Positions 7,576-15,863 of a stretch of DNA of 64,000 nucleotides are shown here, piece after piece. This DNA comes from UBA6522 sp965262365. GTDB taxonomy: Bacteria > Pseudomonadota > Gammaproteobacteria > Steroidobacterales > Rariloculaceae. The notes beneath the pieces are model-generated. The model searched no databases. It was not told the origin of the DNA and worked only from the letters and a program-made list of their open reading frames with translations. The DNA is taken from contig OZ253541.1 in the NCBI GenBank assembly GCA_965262365.1, forward strand, positions 4,216,001 to 4,280,000. The letters are read 5' to 3'. Both the position numbers and the translations under genes were made by a program. The stretch's first letter is position 1. Each line of letters begins with the position of its first letter.

Positions 7576-9573
7576 TCAAGGCGCTGCAGCAGCGCCCTGG
7601 CTCAAGCGCTGCGCCTCCTTGACTGCCGCAGCGAACCTGGCCCGGTAGTCGTCCAGAAACTCGCGCAGATCCTCCGTGCCATGGCGAGCCATGGCCTCCG
7701 AGAGGCGAAACGACGGCTGGACCAGCGCAACCAGTCCGGCGTCCTTGAAGCGGCGGTCGAATCCTGCGATGGCGATGGGGACCACTTGCGGCTCCGGTTC
7801 GGCCTTCAGCGCCAGGCGAAAGGCGCCGCTATAGAACCGTGCCGGGGAATTCACCGACTTCTGGCACTGTCCCTCCGGACACATCAGCAAGTTTTCCCCT
7901 CGGCCGATGGCCTCTCGGCCACGTTGGAAGAACGCTTCGGCCGCTTCGCGCCGCAGCCGCTCCAATTCGTCGGGCGAGGTGGTCTCAACCCCCGATTCGA
8001 GCGTCGGCACCGTAATGTGGCCGAGCCGGCTGTAGAAGAGATTGTGGCCGTATTCCGCGCCCGGACTCTGGCGGACCACCCGCACCGGAGACTCACCGTA
8101 ATAGGTATTGAGCAAAACACTGATGAAGGCCGTATCGAACGAAAAGTGGTAGTCGTTCGGCAGTTGATAGTAAGCCGGACAACAGAGGTGGTTGATGAAC
8201 ACGACGTGGCCGGGCGATCCGGGCAAATGCTCCGTGCCGCGTATCTCGGTGCGCAAGTGGCCGAAAGCCCGAGCCATGATCCGATCGCAACGGCCGCGTA
8301 ACTCCGCAGGCTCGGTGTCCTCCGGGGCTTCCGTGACGGCCGCGTAGGCGTTCAGTACCTCCTCGTAGAACTTCACTTCCGCCTGTGTGCCGGCGAGCAC
8401 ATCGGAACAGACTCGTGCGATCGCGCGCTCGGCGTAGCTTCCGGTGTCTCGCACGTTGTCGAGGCACGCAAGTGCGCTGTAGGTCGTCAACCGGTGGGCG
8501 AGCAGGTGGGGGACCTTGTGCAACTCGGAGGTGACCGGTATGCGTGCCTGATTCTGCTGCAGTACGGACTTGAGCGCAACGATTTCAGGTTCCTCGTCGG
8601 CGCTGGGTTTCGGCACCCTGGCGGCGGTAATGAGGTGGGAAAGCCGCGCCAGGTGACGCTGCACGAAGCTGCGGCCGAATTCCGGATCCCCTGCGATCAG
8701 GGCATCGATGGACTGCGTTGGAATCCGGTAGAACCAGCATGCGGAGATGGCCCTCACAGTGGCCTCCGCCCGATAACCGCCGTCGAGCGTGGGAACGCCT
8801 GCAGCCACGCCTCCACGGGCGGGCAGGGACAGAAATCTCACCAGATGATCGCCTGCCTCCGTGGGGGCCGAGAAATAGCTTTCGGCGCTGCCTCCCGCCA
8901 ATACCCAGAGCCCGGCGAGCGACTCACCCTGCCTGACCAGTTCGACCCCGGGATCGCACCGGGTGAGTTTGGCGCTCGTGGCCAACTGCTGCAGGGCGGA
9001 GTCGTCAAACTGCCCGAAAAAAGCCGATCGCCGCAATGCCGTGATAATGCCCGGCGCAAATGCTCGCCGAGTGTGCTGTTCGCCTGTTGCGGGCGGTCGA
9101 TCGTAGATGGGGCCCTGGCTTTGCGCGGCGAGGCGCTCGTCGCGGATCCATTCGAACTGGCGCCGGACGCTGTCCAGCACGATTCGAAAGAAGCAGACCG
9201 CAAGCAACGGATCGGAATAGAAAATTCTTGCAAGATCGTCATGCTGCCAGCTCAGCAACTCGACAGGGGACAGCGCGCGCGCCGTGGTGCCGTTGCGGCG
9301 CGGGGGGAGAAACCCGCTCCAGCCCAGCGCCGCCCAGGGCCAGGCCACGTTTCCCATCGGCCAGGAGGGGCCCTCGCCATCGCCACCGGTCTCGTGTCCC
9401 ACGGAGCCCTTGCGCAGCAGCAGCAATTGATCCGCGGGATGGAATCGTTTAAAGAGTATTCCCCCGGGCTCGTGGCGGCGAACTTTCGCTGTCTCGCCCA
9501 GGGGAATCAGCCTGGCGCGATGCGTATCGCGCCAGATTGGGTGATCCAGGAAAGCGTCGATGGCCGATGTCAT
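7576..9573 (-). CDS. Two cyclic-nucleotide-binding domains fused to a PlsC-like acyltransferase
   Basis: 665 residues. Two cNMP-binding (Crp-like) folds are visible at about residues 25-130 and 185-300 (second: FFGQFDDSALQQLA ... VELVRQGESLAGLWVLAGGSAE). A glycerolphosphate acyltransferase-like domain lies at about 465-620 (HVVFINHLCCP ... LLMCPEGQCQKS ... VVPIAIAGF). The usual HX4D catalytic motif is not canonical: the His in INHLCCPAYY lacks an Asp five residues on. The enzyme may be a cAMP-responsive acyltransferase in lipid metabolism, or an inactive relative. The start at 9573 is 48 bp from the divergent esterase start. Confidence 0.72.
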   Translation of the reverse strand: MTSAIDAFLDHPIWRDTHRARLIPLGETAKVRRHEPGGILFKRFHPADQLLLLRKGSVGHETGGDGEGPSWPMGNVAWPWAALGWSGFLPPRRNGTTARALSPVELLSWQHDDLARIFYSDPLLAVCFFRIVLDSVRRQFEWIRDERLAAQSQGPIYDRPPATGEQHTRRAFAPGIITALRRSAFFGQFDDSALQQLATSAKLTRCDPGVELVRQGESLAGLWVLAGGSAESYFSAPTEAGDHLVRFLSLPARGGVAAGVPTLDGGYRAEATVRAISACWFYRIPTQSIDALIAGDPEFGRSFVQRHLARLSHLITAARVPKPSADEEPEIVALKSVLQQNQARIPVTSELHKVPHLLAHRLTTYSALACLDNVRDTGSYAERAIARVCSDVLAGTQAEVKFYEEVLNAYAAVTEAPEDTEPAELRGRCDRIMARAFGHLRTEIRGTEHLPGSPGHVVFINHLCCPAYYQLPNDYHFSFDTAFISVLLNTYYGESPVRVVRQSPGAEYGHNLFYSRLGHITVPTLESGVETTSPDELERLRREAAEAFFQRGREAIGRGENLLMCPEGQCQKSVNSPARFYSGAFRLALKAEPEPQVVPIAIAGFDRRFKDAGLVALVQPSFRLSEAMARHGTEDLREFLDDYRARFAAAVKEAQRLSQGAAAAP

Positions 9574-9621
9574 ACAGTCAGTGCAGCAGGAACCGTGCCA
9601 GCGTGCACGCCATCAGCCCTG

Positions 9622-10611
9622 ATGTCGATCAAGAGCCTGGAGCGCTTCAAGCCAAACACCGACAGACCGCCGGGATTCCTCGGTTTCTGGGACTCTACGG
9701 TGGCGGAGCTGGCAGAAATCGAGCCGAATCCCGAGATATTGTCGGCCGAGGCAAGGGATGACGGACTGACGCTGCACCGCCTCGCCTACACTTCGTTGGG
9801 CGGGATTCGGATCCGAGGCTATCTGTTGCGCTCCATCTCGGGGCAGCCGTGCCCGCTGGTGGTGCACGCCCATGGCTACGAAGACCGCTACGAGCACCGG
9901 ATCGACTGGGCGCGGCGGGGACTGAATGTGTTCGGCTTTGACGCCCGCGGATTCGGCCGCTCGGCTTCGGCGATCAGCATTTCCGAGGACGGTTACCTGC
10001 TCACCGGCATCGAATCGCCGGACACCAGCATCCTGCGCGGCGCCGTCGCCGACTATCTGCAGGCAGTCCGGGTCGCCAGGGAACTCCTCGACGATGGTGT
10101 CGGGACGCTCGGTTACTACGGTTTCAGCTTCGGCGGCGCCTTGGCGCTTATGGCGGCTGCGACCAGCCGCGACGCCGACTTCGTCATCCTGGGCCAACCC
10201 ACGTTCGGCTGGAACGAGGAGCGGCGGCGGCTGGCACTGGGCGGATCGGCGCTTCAGGTCAAGCAATACGTGGAAAAATACCTCTGGCGCCGCGATACCG
10301 TGACCGACACGCTCAGGTATTTCGATACGCTGAACTTCGCGCCCCTGATCAGGGCGCCCACCCTGGTCGGAATCGGGCTCGACGACGATGTCGTACCTTC
10401 CAGAACCGTGCTCGCCATCGTCAATCACATGCGTTGTCCGCTTGAGGTGCGGTTGTTGCCGGTGAGTCATTCGGACGATCCGCGTGAGTCGCGCTGGCAG
10501 GCGTTTCATGAGGAGTGGCTGGGCTACTTCGGAAATGGAATTCCCGCCGATTTCGGCGCCGAGTCGCGACAGATCAGAACCCTGCTCGGCAACCCCCGAG
10601 CGGCCGGGTAA
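9622..10611 (+). CDS. Acetyl xylan esterase/cephalosporin-C deacetylase family hydrolase (AXE1)
   Basis: 329 residues from ATG 9622; the frame is open far upstream but that part is antisense to the cNMP-acyltransferase and unlike the family. The N-terminal RPPGFLGFWDSTVAEL is typical of AXE1 proteins. The nucleophile elbow is YYGFSFGGALALM, the Asp is in VGIGLDDDVVPS and the His in LPVSHSDD, completing a Ser-Asp-His triad. These enzymes deacetylate acetylated sugars or related esters. No signal peptide is seen, so it probably acts on imported oligosaccharides in the cytoplasm. Confidence 0.83.
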   Translation: MSIKSLERFKPNTDRPPGFLGFWDSTVAELAEIEPNPEILSAEARDDGLTLHRLAYTSLGGIRIRGYLLRSISGQPCPLVVHAHGYEDRYEHRIDWARRGLNVFGFDARGFGRSASAISISEDGYLLTGIESPDTSILRGAVADYLQAVRVARELLDDGVGTLGYYGFSFGGALALMAAATSRDADFVILGQPTFGWNEERRRLALGGSALQVKQYVEKYLWRRDTVTDTLRYFDTLNFAPLIRAPTLVGIGLDDDVVPSRTVLAIVNHMRCPLEVRLLPVSHSDDPRESRWQAFHEEWLGYFGNGIPADFGAESRQIRTLLGNPRAAG

Positions 10612-10620
10612 AAGAAGCCG

Positions 10621-11820
10621 CTACCAGCGAAACAGTCGCGCCGATGTGCCCGCCGGAAACACGTCGGCATCCTTTGGCAGTTCGACGAAGCCGTCCGTTC
10701 CGCCCAGCGCGACGTAGTCTCCCGAGGTATTCGTGGGCCGCGGGACCGCCTGCAGGACGCCGCTTGGCTCGGCGCGCAACTTCACCGGCAGGAAGTAGAC
10801 CAGGTCGGCCGCGAACTTCACCTCCGCGCCCAACTGCACCCACTCCTCGGTTTCGGGAGCGGCGCCCATGGCGCGCCAAATCGCCGGGACCACATAGCGG
10901 ATCAGGCATACCAGGGTGGAAACCGGATTGCCGGGCAGGGCGAATACGGGTCTGGACGCCTGGCTGACGCCGAACCACATGGGGCGGCCCGGGCGCTGCT
11001 CGATCCGATGAAAGACCAGTTCCACGCCAAGTCTTTCGAGCACGCCCGGGACAAAGTCATATTTGCCCATGGACACGCCACCGGTAAGGATCACGACATC
11101 GTTCTGCTCGTGGAGGCGAGCGATGGACTCCAGGATCTCGGCGGGATCGTCCTTCAGGCTGGCCCTGGTGATGTGCGCCCCGAAACGGCGGACCAGCGCG
11201 GCTTCAATGGCTCGGTCATTGCTTGAACGGATCTGGTAAGGCTGGATCGGTTCGCCCGCCTCGACGAGTTCGTCTCCGGTGGAAACCACCGCAACCCGCG
11301 GCGGCTTGGCGGTGCGCACCCTGGCCCGGCCCGCGCCCGCCAGTATCGCCATCTCTGCCGGCCCGATGCGTTGCCCGCTGCCCAGCACCTTGCTTCCCGC
11401 GGCCCGGTCGGATCCCTGCGGGTGGACGAACTGGCGCCTGGAAACCGCGGCCGACGATTTCACCACGGCCTCTCTGCCCTCGACTGCCAGTCGTTCAACC
11501 GGAATGATCGTGTCAGTCCCCCGCGGCAGCATCGCCCCGGTCATGATCTCCACGCACTCGCCGGGTCCGGAAATGGACAGCGCGGGTGCACCTGCCCCCT
11601 GGGTACCGACGATCCGAAAGCGGCGCCGGCCGGCCTTCCAGGCACCGTAGTCGATGGCGATACCGTCCATCGTGACGCGATCGAAAGGGGGTTGGTCTCT
11701 TTCGGCGTGGACGGTTTCACGAAGCACTGCCCCGACACACTCGTCCAACGCCGATTCCCGAGCGGGAAACGGGACCATGCGCTCGAGAACAAGGGCTTGT
11801 GCCTCGGCGACTTCGGTCAC
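10621..11820 (-). CDS. moeA: Molybdopterin molybdenumtransferase MoeA
   Basis: 399 residues, normal for MoeA, which inserts molybdate into adenylylated molybdopterin to finish the cofactor. Conserved blocks: ERDQPPFDRVTMDGIA, the TGDEL motif (VSTGDELVEAGEPI), ILTGGVSMGKYDFV and LPGNPVSTLVCL. The start is GTG at 11820. It converges with the AXE1 gene (9-bp gap) and diverges from the TPR gene. The dispersed 15-mer lies 17 bp upstream of the start. Confidence 0.93.
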   Translation of the reverse strand: MTEVAEAQALVLERMVPFPARESALDECVGAVLRETVHAERDQPPFDRVTMDGIAIDYGAWKAGRRRFRIVGTQGAGAPALSISGPGECVEIMTGAMLPRGTDTIIPVERLAVEGREAVVKSSAAVSRRQFVHPQGSDRAAGSKVLGSGQRIGPAEMAILAGAGRARVRTAKPPRVAVVSTGDELVEAGEPIQPYQIRSSNDRAIEAALVRRFGAHITRASLKDDPAEILESIARLHEQNDVVILTGGVSMGKYDFVPGVLERLGVELVFHRIEQRPGRPMWFGVSQASRPVFALPGNPVSTLVCLIRYVVPAIWRAMGAAPETEEWVQLGAEVKFAADLVYFLPVKLRAEPSGVLQAVPRPTNTSGDYVALGGTDGFVELPKDADVFPAGTSARLFRW

Positions 11821-11836
11821 GGCGCGCGCCCATCTT

Positions 11837-11851
11837 TGCCACGGGCTGCCA
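11837..11851. repeat. Dispersed 15-mer, copy 2 (upstream of moeA)
   Basis: TGCCACGGGCTGCCA here is the exact reverse complement of the 15-mer at 4151-4165 and is identical to 29160-29174. In the moeA direction it sits just 5' of the coding start, as the first copy sits 5' of otsA. Three exact 15-mers in 30 kb are unlikely by chance, even in GC-rich DNA. Confidence 0.5.
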
Positions 11852-11972
11852 AGTGAACCAAACGCGTTGTCGTCATTCTAACCCTCTGGAGCGGAAGATT
11901 CGTGCAAACCGGCTGCCTTGCGAGTACCGTGGCGCCCACGGGCGCACGGGCAGGCAAGCCGCCGGCCGGTGC

Positions 11973-11978
11973 TATACT
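11973..11978 (+). promoter_or_regulatory. Possible -10 element for the TPR gene
   Basis: TATACT lies 22 bp upstream of the TPR-protein start and is followed by a strong ribosome-binding site (GGAGG at about 11987-11991). A matching -35 box is not obvious in the GC-rich DNA upstream, so this is only a plausible promoter. Confidence 0.35.
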
Positions 11979-11999
11979 AAACGAACGGAGGAAACACGA

Positions 12000-12485
12000 A
12001 TGGGCCGCCTAATTTTTTTCGGCGTTGTTGCCTCATTGGCCTCCACCGGGCTTTGGGGGCAGGCTGACAACCGCACCATCATCGGTTCCGGCAACGAGTT
12101 CCTGTCCGCCGGCGCATTTTCGATCAGGATGGGCCAGTACGACGAGGGGATTCGACTGACACGGCTCGGGCTGACGCGCTATCAACCAAGCCCGGCGGAC
12201 CGGGCCGCTGCGGAATCCAATCTGTGCGCCGCCTATGCGGCCCGGGGCGATCCGGATGTGGCCATCGAGCACTGCACGGAATCGTTGCGTCTGGAAGGGC
12301 GAAATTGGCGCGCCTACAACAACCGCTCCTATGCCTATTTCCTGCTGGGGCTGTTGTCGGACGCGACGTTCGATCTCGATGCGGCCGCGGCAATCAATCC
12401 GAATGCCAGACAAGTGTTGCAACTCAGGGGTATGATCAACGAACGCGGTCTGATACCGCGGGTAATTGTGGAGGACCATCAATAG
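12000..12485 (+). CDS. Exported TPR-repeat protein
   Basis: 161 residues. The N-terminus MGRLIFFGVVASLASTGLWG is a signal peptide; the rest is helical with TPR-like repeats (about residues 38-135, for example NLCAAYAARGDPDVAIEHCTESLRL and YNNRSYAYFLLGLLSDATFDLDAA). ATG at 12000 has a good GGAGG site 8 bp before it. The next gene codes a TonB-C-domain protein and is only tens of bases away, so the two may act together at the envelope. No specific function is recognised. Confidence 0.75.
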   Translation: MGRLIFFGVVASLASTGLWGQADNRTIIGSGNEFLSAGAFSIRMGQYDEGIRLTRLGLTRYQPSPADRAAAESNLCAAYAARGDPDVAIEHCTESLRLEGRNWRAYNNRSYAYFLLGLLSDATFDLDAAAAINPNARQVLQLRGMINERGLIPRVIVEDHQ

Positions 12486-13198
12486 TTGCAACCGCGCGAT
12501 TCATCCCCGCTTGCCTGTTCGCCTGTCTAGCGCCCTGGATCGCTGGCCAGGCTCAGCAACCCGAGGATCCCGAACCCGTCGATCATCGTGGCGTATGGAA
12601 TTGCATTCTCTACGGTGACCCACAGACGGGCGACGAACGCGTGGTGCTCAATTTCGGCGCCGACGGCGCCACGCGCATGGCCATTCCAAGCGAGGACGTG
12701 CAGCGGCCGTGGTTTCCCCTGTCCCGTTGGCAGCTGGCAGACGATGTCCTGACGTTCTCCGACTCCCGGTCCGAGCGGGAATTCTCCGCGAGCCTGAACC
12801 GCTCGACCCTCGGCGGGGAGTGGCGAACCGCGGAGGTACTCGGTGGTTGGTGGTGCTCCGAAGCCGACCCGGCGTCGGCATCGGCACTCTATACCCGCCC
12901 GACCGGGGAACCCACGGCCATGACCGAACCGCTTCTTCAGGAGATCACGGCCAGCCCGACCTATCCCCGCGAGGCGATTCGCGAAGCAACAGAGGGGCGC
13001 GTGGTGATTTGTTTCGAGGTCAACCCGCTGGGGTTCGTGCGCGATCCGGTGTTCGTCGAGCTTTCAGATGAAATCTTCCGCGAACCCAGCCTGAACGCGC
13101 TGCTGCAGTCCCAGTATCGGGGTTGGTCGGATGACCCCGAAGGCTCGGCCCGGCCGGCTTGCCGAAGCTTCGTCTACAGCCTGGAACAACGCTTTTGA
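12482..13198 (+). CDS. Exported protein with C-terminal TonB-like domain
   Basis: About 238 residues. A hydrophobic leader (FIPACLFACLAPWIAGQAQQ) suggests secretion. The C-terminal 90 residues (YPREAIREATEGRVVICFEV ... VEYSL-type ending VYSLEQRF) form an energy-transducer TonB C-terminal domain; the middle is a small beta-rich domain with conserved Trp and Cys. There is no ATG, GTG or TTG at the expected start: a GGAGG site at 12470-12474 is followed 7 bp later by ATA at 12482, while the nearest in-frame CTG is about 33 bp downstream. A rare start or a sequence error is possible. Confidence 0.68.
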   Translation: MVATARFIPACLFACLAPWIAGQAQQPEDPEPVDHRGVWNCILYGDPQTGDERVVLNFGADGATRMAIPSEDVQRPWFPLSRWQLADDVLTFSDSRSEREFSASLNRSTLGGEWRTAEVLGGWWCSEADPASASALYTRPTGEPTAMTEPLLQEITASPTYPREAIREATEGRVVICFEVNPLGFVRDPVFVELSDEIFREPSLNALLQSQYRGWSDDPEGSARPACRSFVYSLEQRF

Positions 13199-13264
13199 TC
13201 AGCGCATCGGCGCGCACAGGGGATTGATGCCGCCGCCGGTTTTCCGCATCGATCCTATTCGCCC

Positions 13265-14704
13265 GTGACACCGAAACGAACATTGCCCCGCCTGACCACC
13301 GGCGGCGTGGGCGCTCACCTGCGCGCGCTGACCATACCCATGGGCATCGGTTTCGTGGCCATGAATTCCTACGCCATCGCCGACACGTACTTTGTCGGTC
13401 AACTTGGCACGTTGCCGCTGGCGGCCATGGGCTTCACCTTCCCCGTGACCTTCGCGATGATTGCCGTCGGCCTGGGCGTCGGGGTCGCCACATCCAGCGT
13501 GGTGGCGCGTCTGCTCGGCTCCGGCAACCGGGAAACCGTACAGCGAATCATCACTCACGCCATGATTCTCGGGATGATGCTTGGGCTGGTCCTGCTGGCG
13601 ATCGGCCTGGCGACCATGGAGCCAATGTTCCGGGCATTGGGGGCAGATGAGCGCACGCTGCCGCTGATCAGGGAATACATGCGGGTCTACTATGTCGGCA
13701 GCGCGTTCCTGGTCTTGCCCATGGTGGGCAACTTTGCGATCCGCGCCACCGGGAACGCCCTGGTGCCCAGCCTGATCATGGTGTTCTCCGCGGTGATCAA
13801 CGTGATTCTCGATCCGTTGCTGATCTTCGGGCTGCTCGGATTCCCTCGGCTGGAACTGGCGGGGGCCGCGATCGCGACGGTGGTCGCAAACGTCGCCACC
13901 GTCGTGGCATCGGTCGCTGTCCTCTACTACCGCGAACGGTTGATCCTGCCTCGATACCTGGGACTGGAGGGGCTTTGGGATTCCTGGCGGCAACTGCTCC
14001 AGGTGGCGGTTCCCGCCACGACCACGAACCTGTTCTTCCCGCTGATCACGGCGGTAATCACTGCGCTGGTTGCCGGTTTCGGGCCGGAAGCCGTCGCCGG
14101 TTTCGGTGTTGCAATGCGGCTGGAATCCGTTGTCTTGATCGTGATCTTTGCCCTGCAATCGTCCCTGGCTCCTTTAGTAGGCCAGAACTACGGCGCTTTC
14201 CTGATGGATCGAGTTCGGCACGCGACCAACCTATCGAACAGGTTCCTTCTTGCCTACGGCCTGGTCGTCGCCGTCGTACTGTTTGTTGTTGCGCAACCCG
14301 TCACGAGCGTTTTCGACGACAATCCGCTGGTGGTGTCGGCAGCCGCAAACTACTTGCGAATCGTGCCGATTTCCTATGGCGCGTTCGGCCTGATGATGGT
14401 GACGGTCGCGTGCTTCAATGCCCTTGGCAGACCCAAGTCCGCGACCGTGCTGACCTTCATCAAGCTGTTCGTCGTGTACCTTCCCATGGCCTGGCTGCTG
14501 TCAATTTCGTTTGGGCTGACCGGTATTTTCGTCGCCACTGCCATCGCCCACATCCTGTTCGGCGTCGTGTCGCTCGTTTGGTTGCGCGGTTTCCTCAGAG
14601 AATTGGAAGGCGGGCCAGCCACTGGAGCCGCAGAGCCCTGGTTAACGCGCATGAAGCCAAATCGCAATTTTCGAGGCTCGGGTCGGGAAGCCGCCGAGGG
14701 ATAG
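13265..14704 (+). CDS. MATE family efflux transporter
   Basis: 479 residues with about 12 hydrophobic membrane segments arranged in two halves, typical of the MATE (multidrug and toxin extrusion) family, which exports cationic drugs or metabolites using Na+ or H+ gradients. Family features include the N-terminal MGIGFVAMNSYAIADTYFVGQLG and the equivalent block in the second half (GFGPEAVAGFGVAMRLESV). The start is GTG at 13265. Substrate unknown. Confidence 0.9.
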   Translation: MTPKRTLPRLTTGGVGAHLRALTIPMGIGFVAMNSYAIADTYFVGQLGTLPLAAMGFTFPVTFAMIAVGLGVGVATSSVVARLLGSGNRETVQRIITHAMILGMMLGLVLLAIGLATMEPMFRALGADERTLPLIREYMRVYYVGSAFLVLPMVGNFAIRATGNALVPSLIMVFSAVINVILDPLLIFGLLGFPRLELAGAAIATVVANVATVVASVAVLYYRERLILPRYLGLEGLWDSWRQLLQVAVPATTTNLFFPLITAVITALVAGFGPEAVAGFGVAMRLESVVLIVIFALQSSLAPLVGQNYGAFLMDRVRHATNLSNRFLLAYGLVVAVVLFVVAQPVTSVFDDNPLVVSAAANYLRIVPISYGAFGLMMVTVACFNALGRPKSATVLTFIKLFVVYLPMAWLLSISFGLTGIFVATAIAHILFGVVSLVWLRGFLRELEGGPATGAAEPWLTRMKPNRNFRGSGREAAEG

Positions 14705-14722
14705 CGAGGAACTCGTCGAGCT

Positions 14723-15793
14723 TTAGCTGCCCTCCGAGATCCTCAGCCAGGCACCGACTTCTTCAGCAAACGCCCTGTAGGATTCAATGACCCGCCTGCT
14801 CATGGGATCCGAAGCCGCCAGTTCCTCGACGACCTCAAGGCTGTAGCCGCGCAGCGCGTCGAGCACATCATCGGGGAACCGGCGCAGTTGCACGCCGTGC
14901 TCTTCGACAAGGGTGTTCAGCGAAGTGTGATTGCGGGTATTGAACTCCGCCAATAGATAGTCGTTTTCCGCCATGCAGGCGATTTCGAGAATTCCCTGCA
15001 GTTCCTCGGACAAAGATTCATAAGCCGGGGCCGATACGAAACACTCAAGCGCTCCCGACGGCTCCTGCCAGCCCGGATGATAGTAGTACTGCGCCGCCTG
15101 GTGCAGGCCGAAAGCGGTGTCGTTATAGGGTCCCACCCATTCGGTCGCGTCGATGGCGCCCGTCTGCAGCGCGGTAAAGATCTCCGAACCCGGCAAGTTG
15201 ACCGGCAAGGCCCCCGCGCGCTGCATGACTTCGCCGCCCAGGCCCGGGATGCGCATCTTCAGCCCGTTGAGGTCGGCCAGCGAATTGATCTCCCGGTTGA
15301 ACCATCCCCCCATTTGCGCGCCGGTATTTCCGGCAGGAAACGGGATCACCCCATGGCCCGCGTACGCTTCACGCCAGAGTTCCAGACCGCCGCCGAAATA
15401 CAGCCAGGCGTTGAACTGATCCGCGAACATGCCGAACGGCACGCTGCCGAAGAGCTGTGCAGCGGGAATGCTGCCACGCCAGTAAATGGGCGCGGAGTGG
15501 CCCAGTTGCACCGCTCCCCGGGATACGGCATCGAGCACCTCGAAGGCGGGTACCAATTCGCCCGCGGCGAACACGTCCACCTGCAGTCGGCCGCCGGTCA
15601 GTTCACCCAGCCGGCGTGCCAAACGGTTGGCCGACACGCCGTGGCCGGGAAAGTTTGGCGGCCAGGAGGTCACCATGCGCCATAGATGCTGCTCCTCGGA
15701 AGCCACCGGGGTTTCGGTTTGCGGGGTTTCGGTGCACGCGGCGAGCGCACCCAGCCCGCCGGCAAGAAAATGACGCCTGCGCATGAGGTACAT
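14723..15793 (-). CDS. TRAP transporter substrate-binding protein (DctP family), orphan
   Basis: 356 residues from 15793 (MYLMRRRHFLAGG); a second ATG at 15784 is possible. The start has a twin-arginine-like RRRHFLAGG and a lipobox-like ending LAAC, so it may be a Tat-exported lipoprotein. The body is a DctP/TakP-type solute-binding protein (FADQFNAWLYFGGG, LKMRIPGLGGEVMQRAGALP, IDATEWVGPYND), of the branch that often binds 2-oxo acids. The membrane subunits DctQ and DctM are not beside it. Confidence 0.85.
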   Translation of the reverse strand: MYLMRRRHFLAGGLGALAACTETPQTETPVASEEQHLWRMVTSWPPNFPGHGVSANRLARRLGELTGGRLQVDVFAAGELVPAFEVLDAVSRGAVQLGHSAPIYWRGSIPAAQLFGSVPFGMFADQFNAWLYFGGGLELWREAYAGHGVIPFPAGNTGAQMGGWFNREINSLADLNGLKMRIPGLGGEVMQRAGALPVNLPGSEIFTALQTGAIDATEWVGPYNDTAFGLHQAAQYYYHPGWQEPSGALECFVSAPAYESLSEELQGILEIACMAENDYLLAEFNTRNHTSLNTLVEEHGVQLRRFPDDVLDALRGYSLEVVEELAASDPMSRRVIESYRAFAEEVGAWLRISEGS

Positions 15794-15863
15794 TCTGCCA
15801 CTCCCTGGCCCGCGCTTGTAGCCCGATTGTGCAGAACGGCCCGCTTGACCGACAATTGCGCCC

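Noticed and set aside
8494..9621. Upstream extension of the AXE1 esterase to 705 residues
   Set aside because: The extension is antisense to the cNMP-acyltransferase and lacks similarity; ATG 9622 begins the family match.
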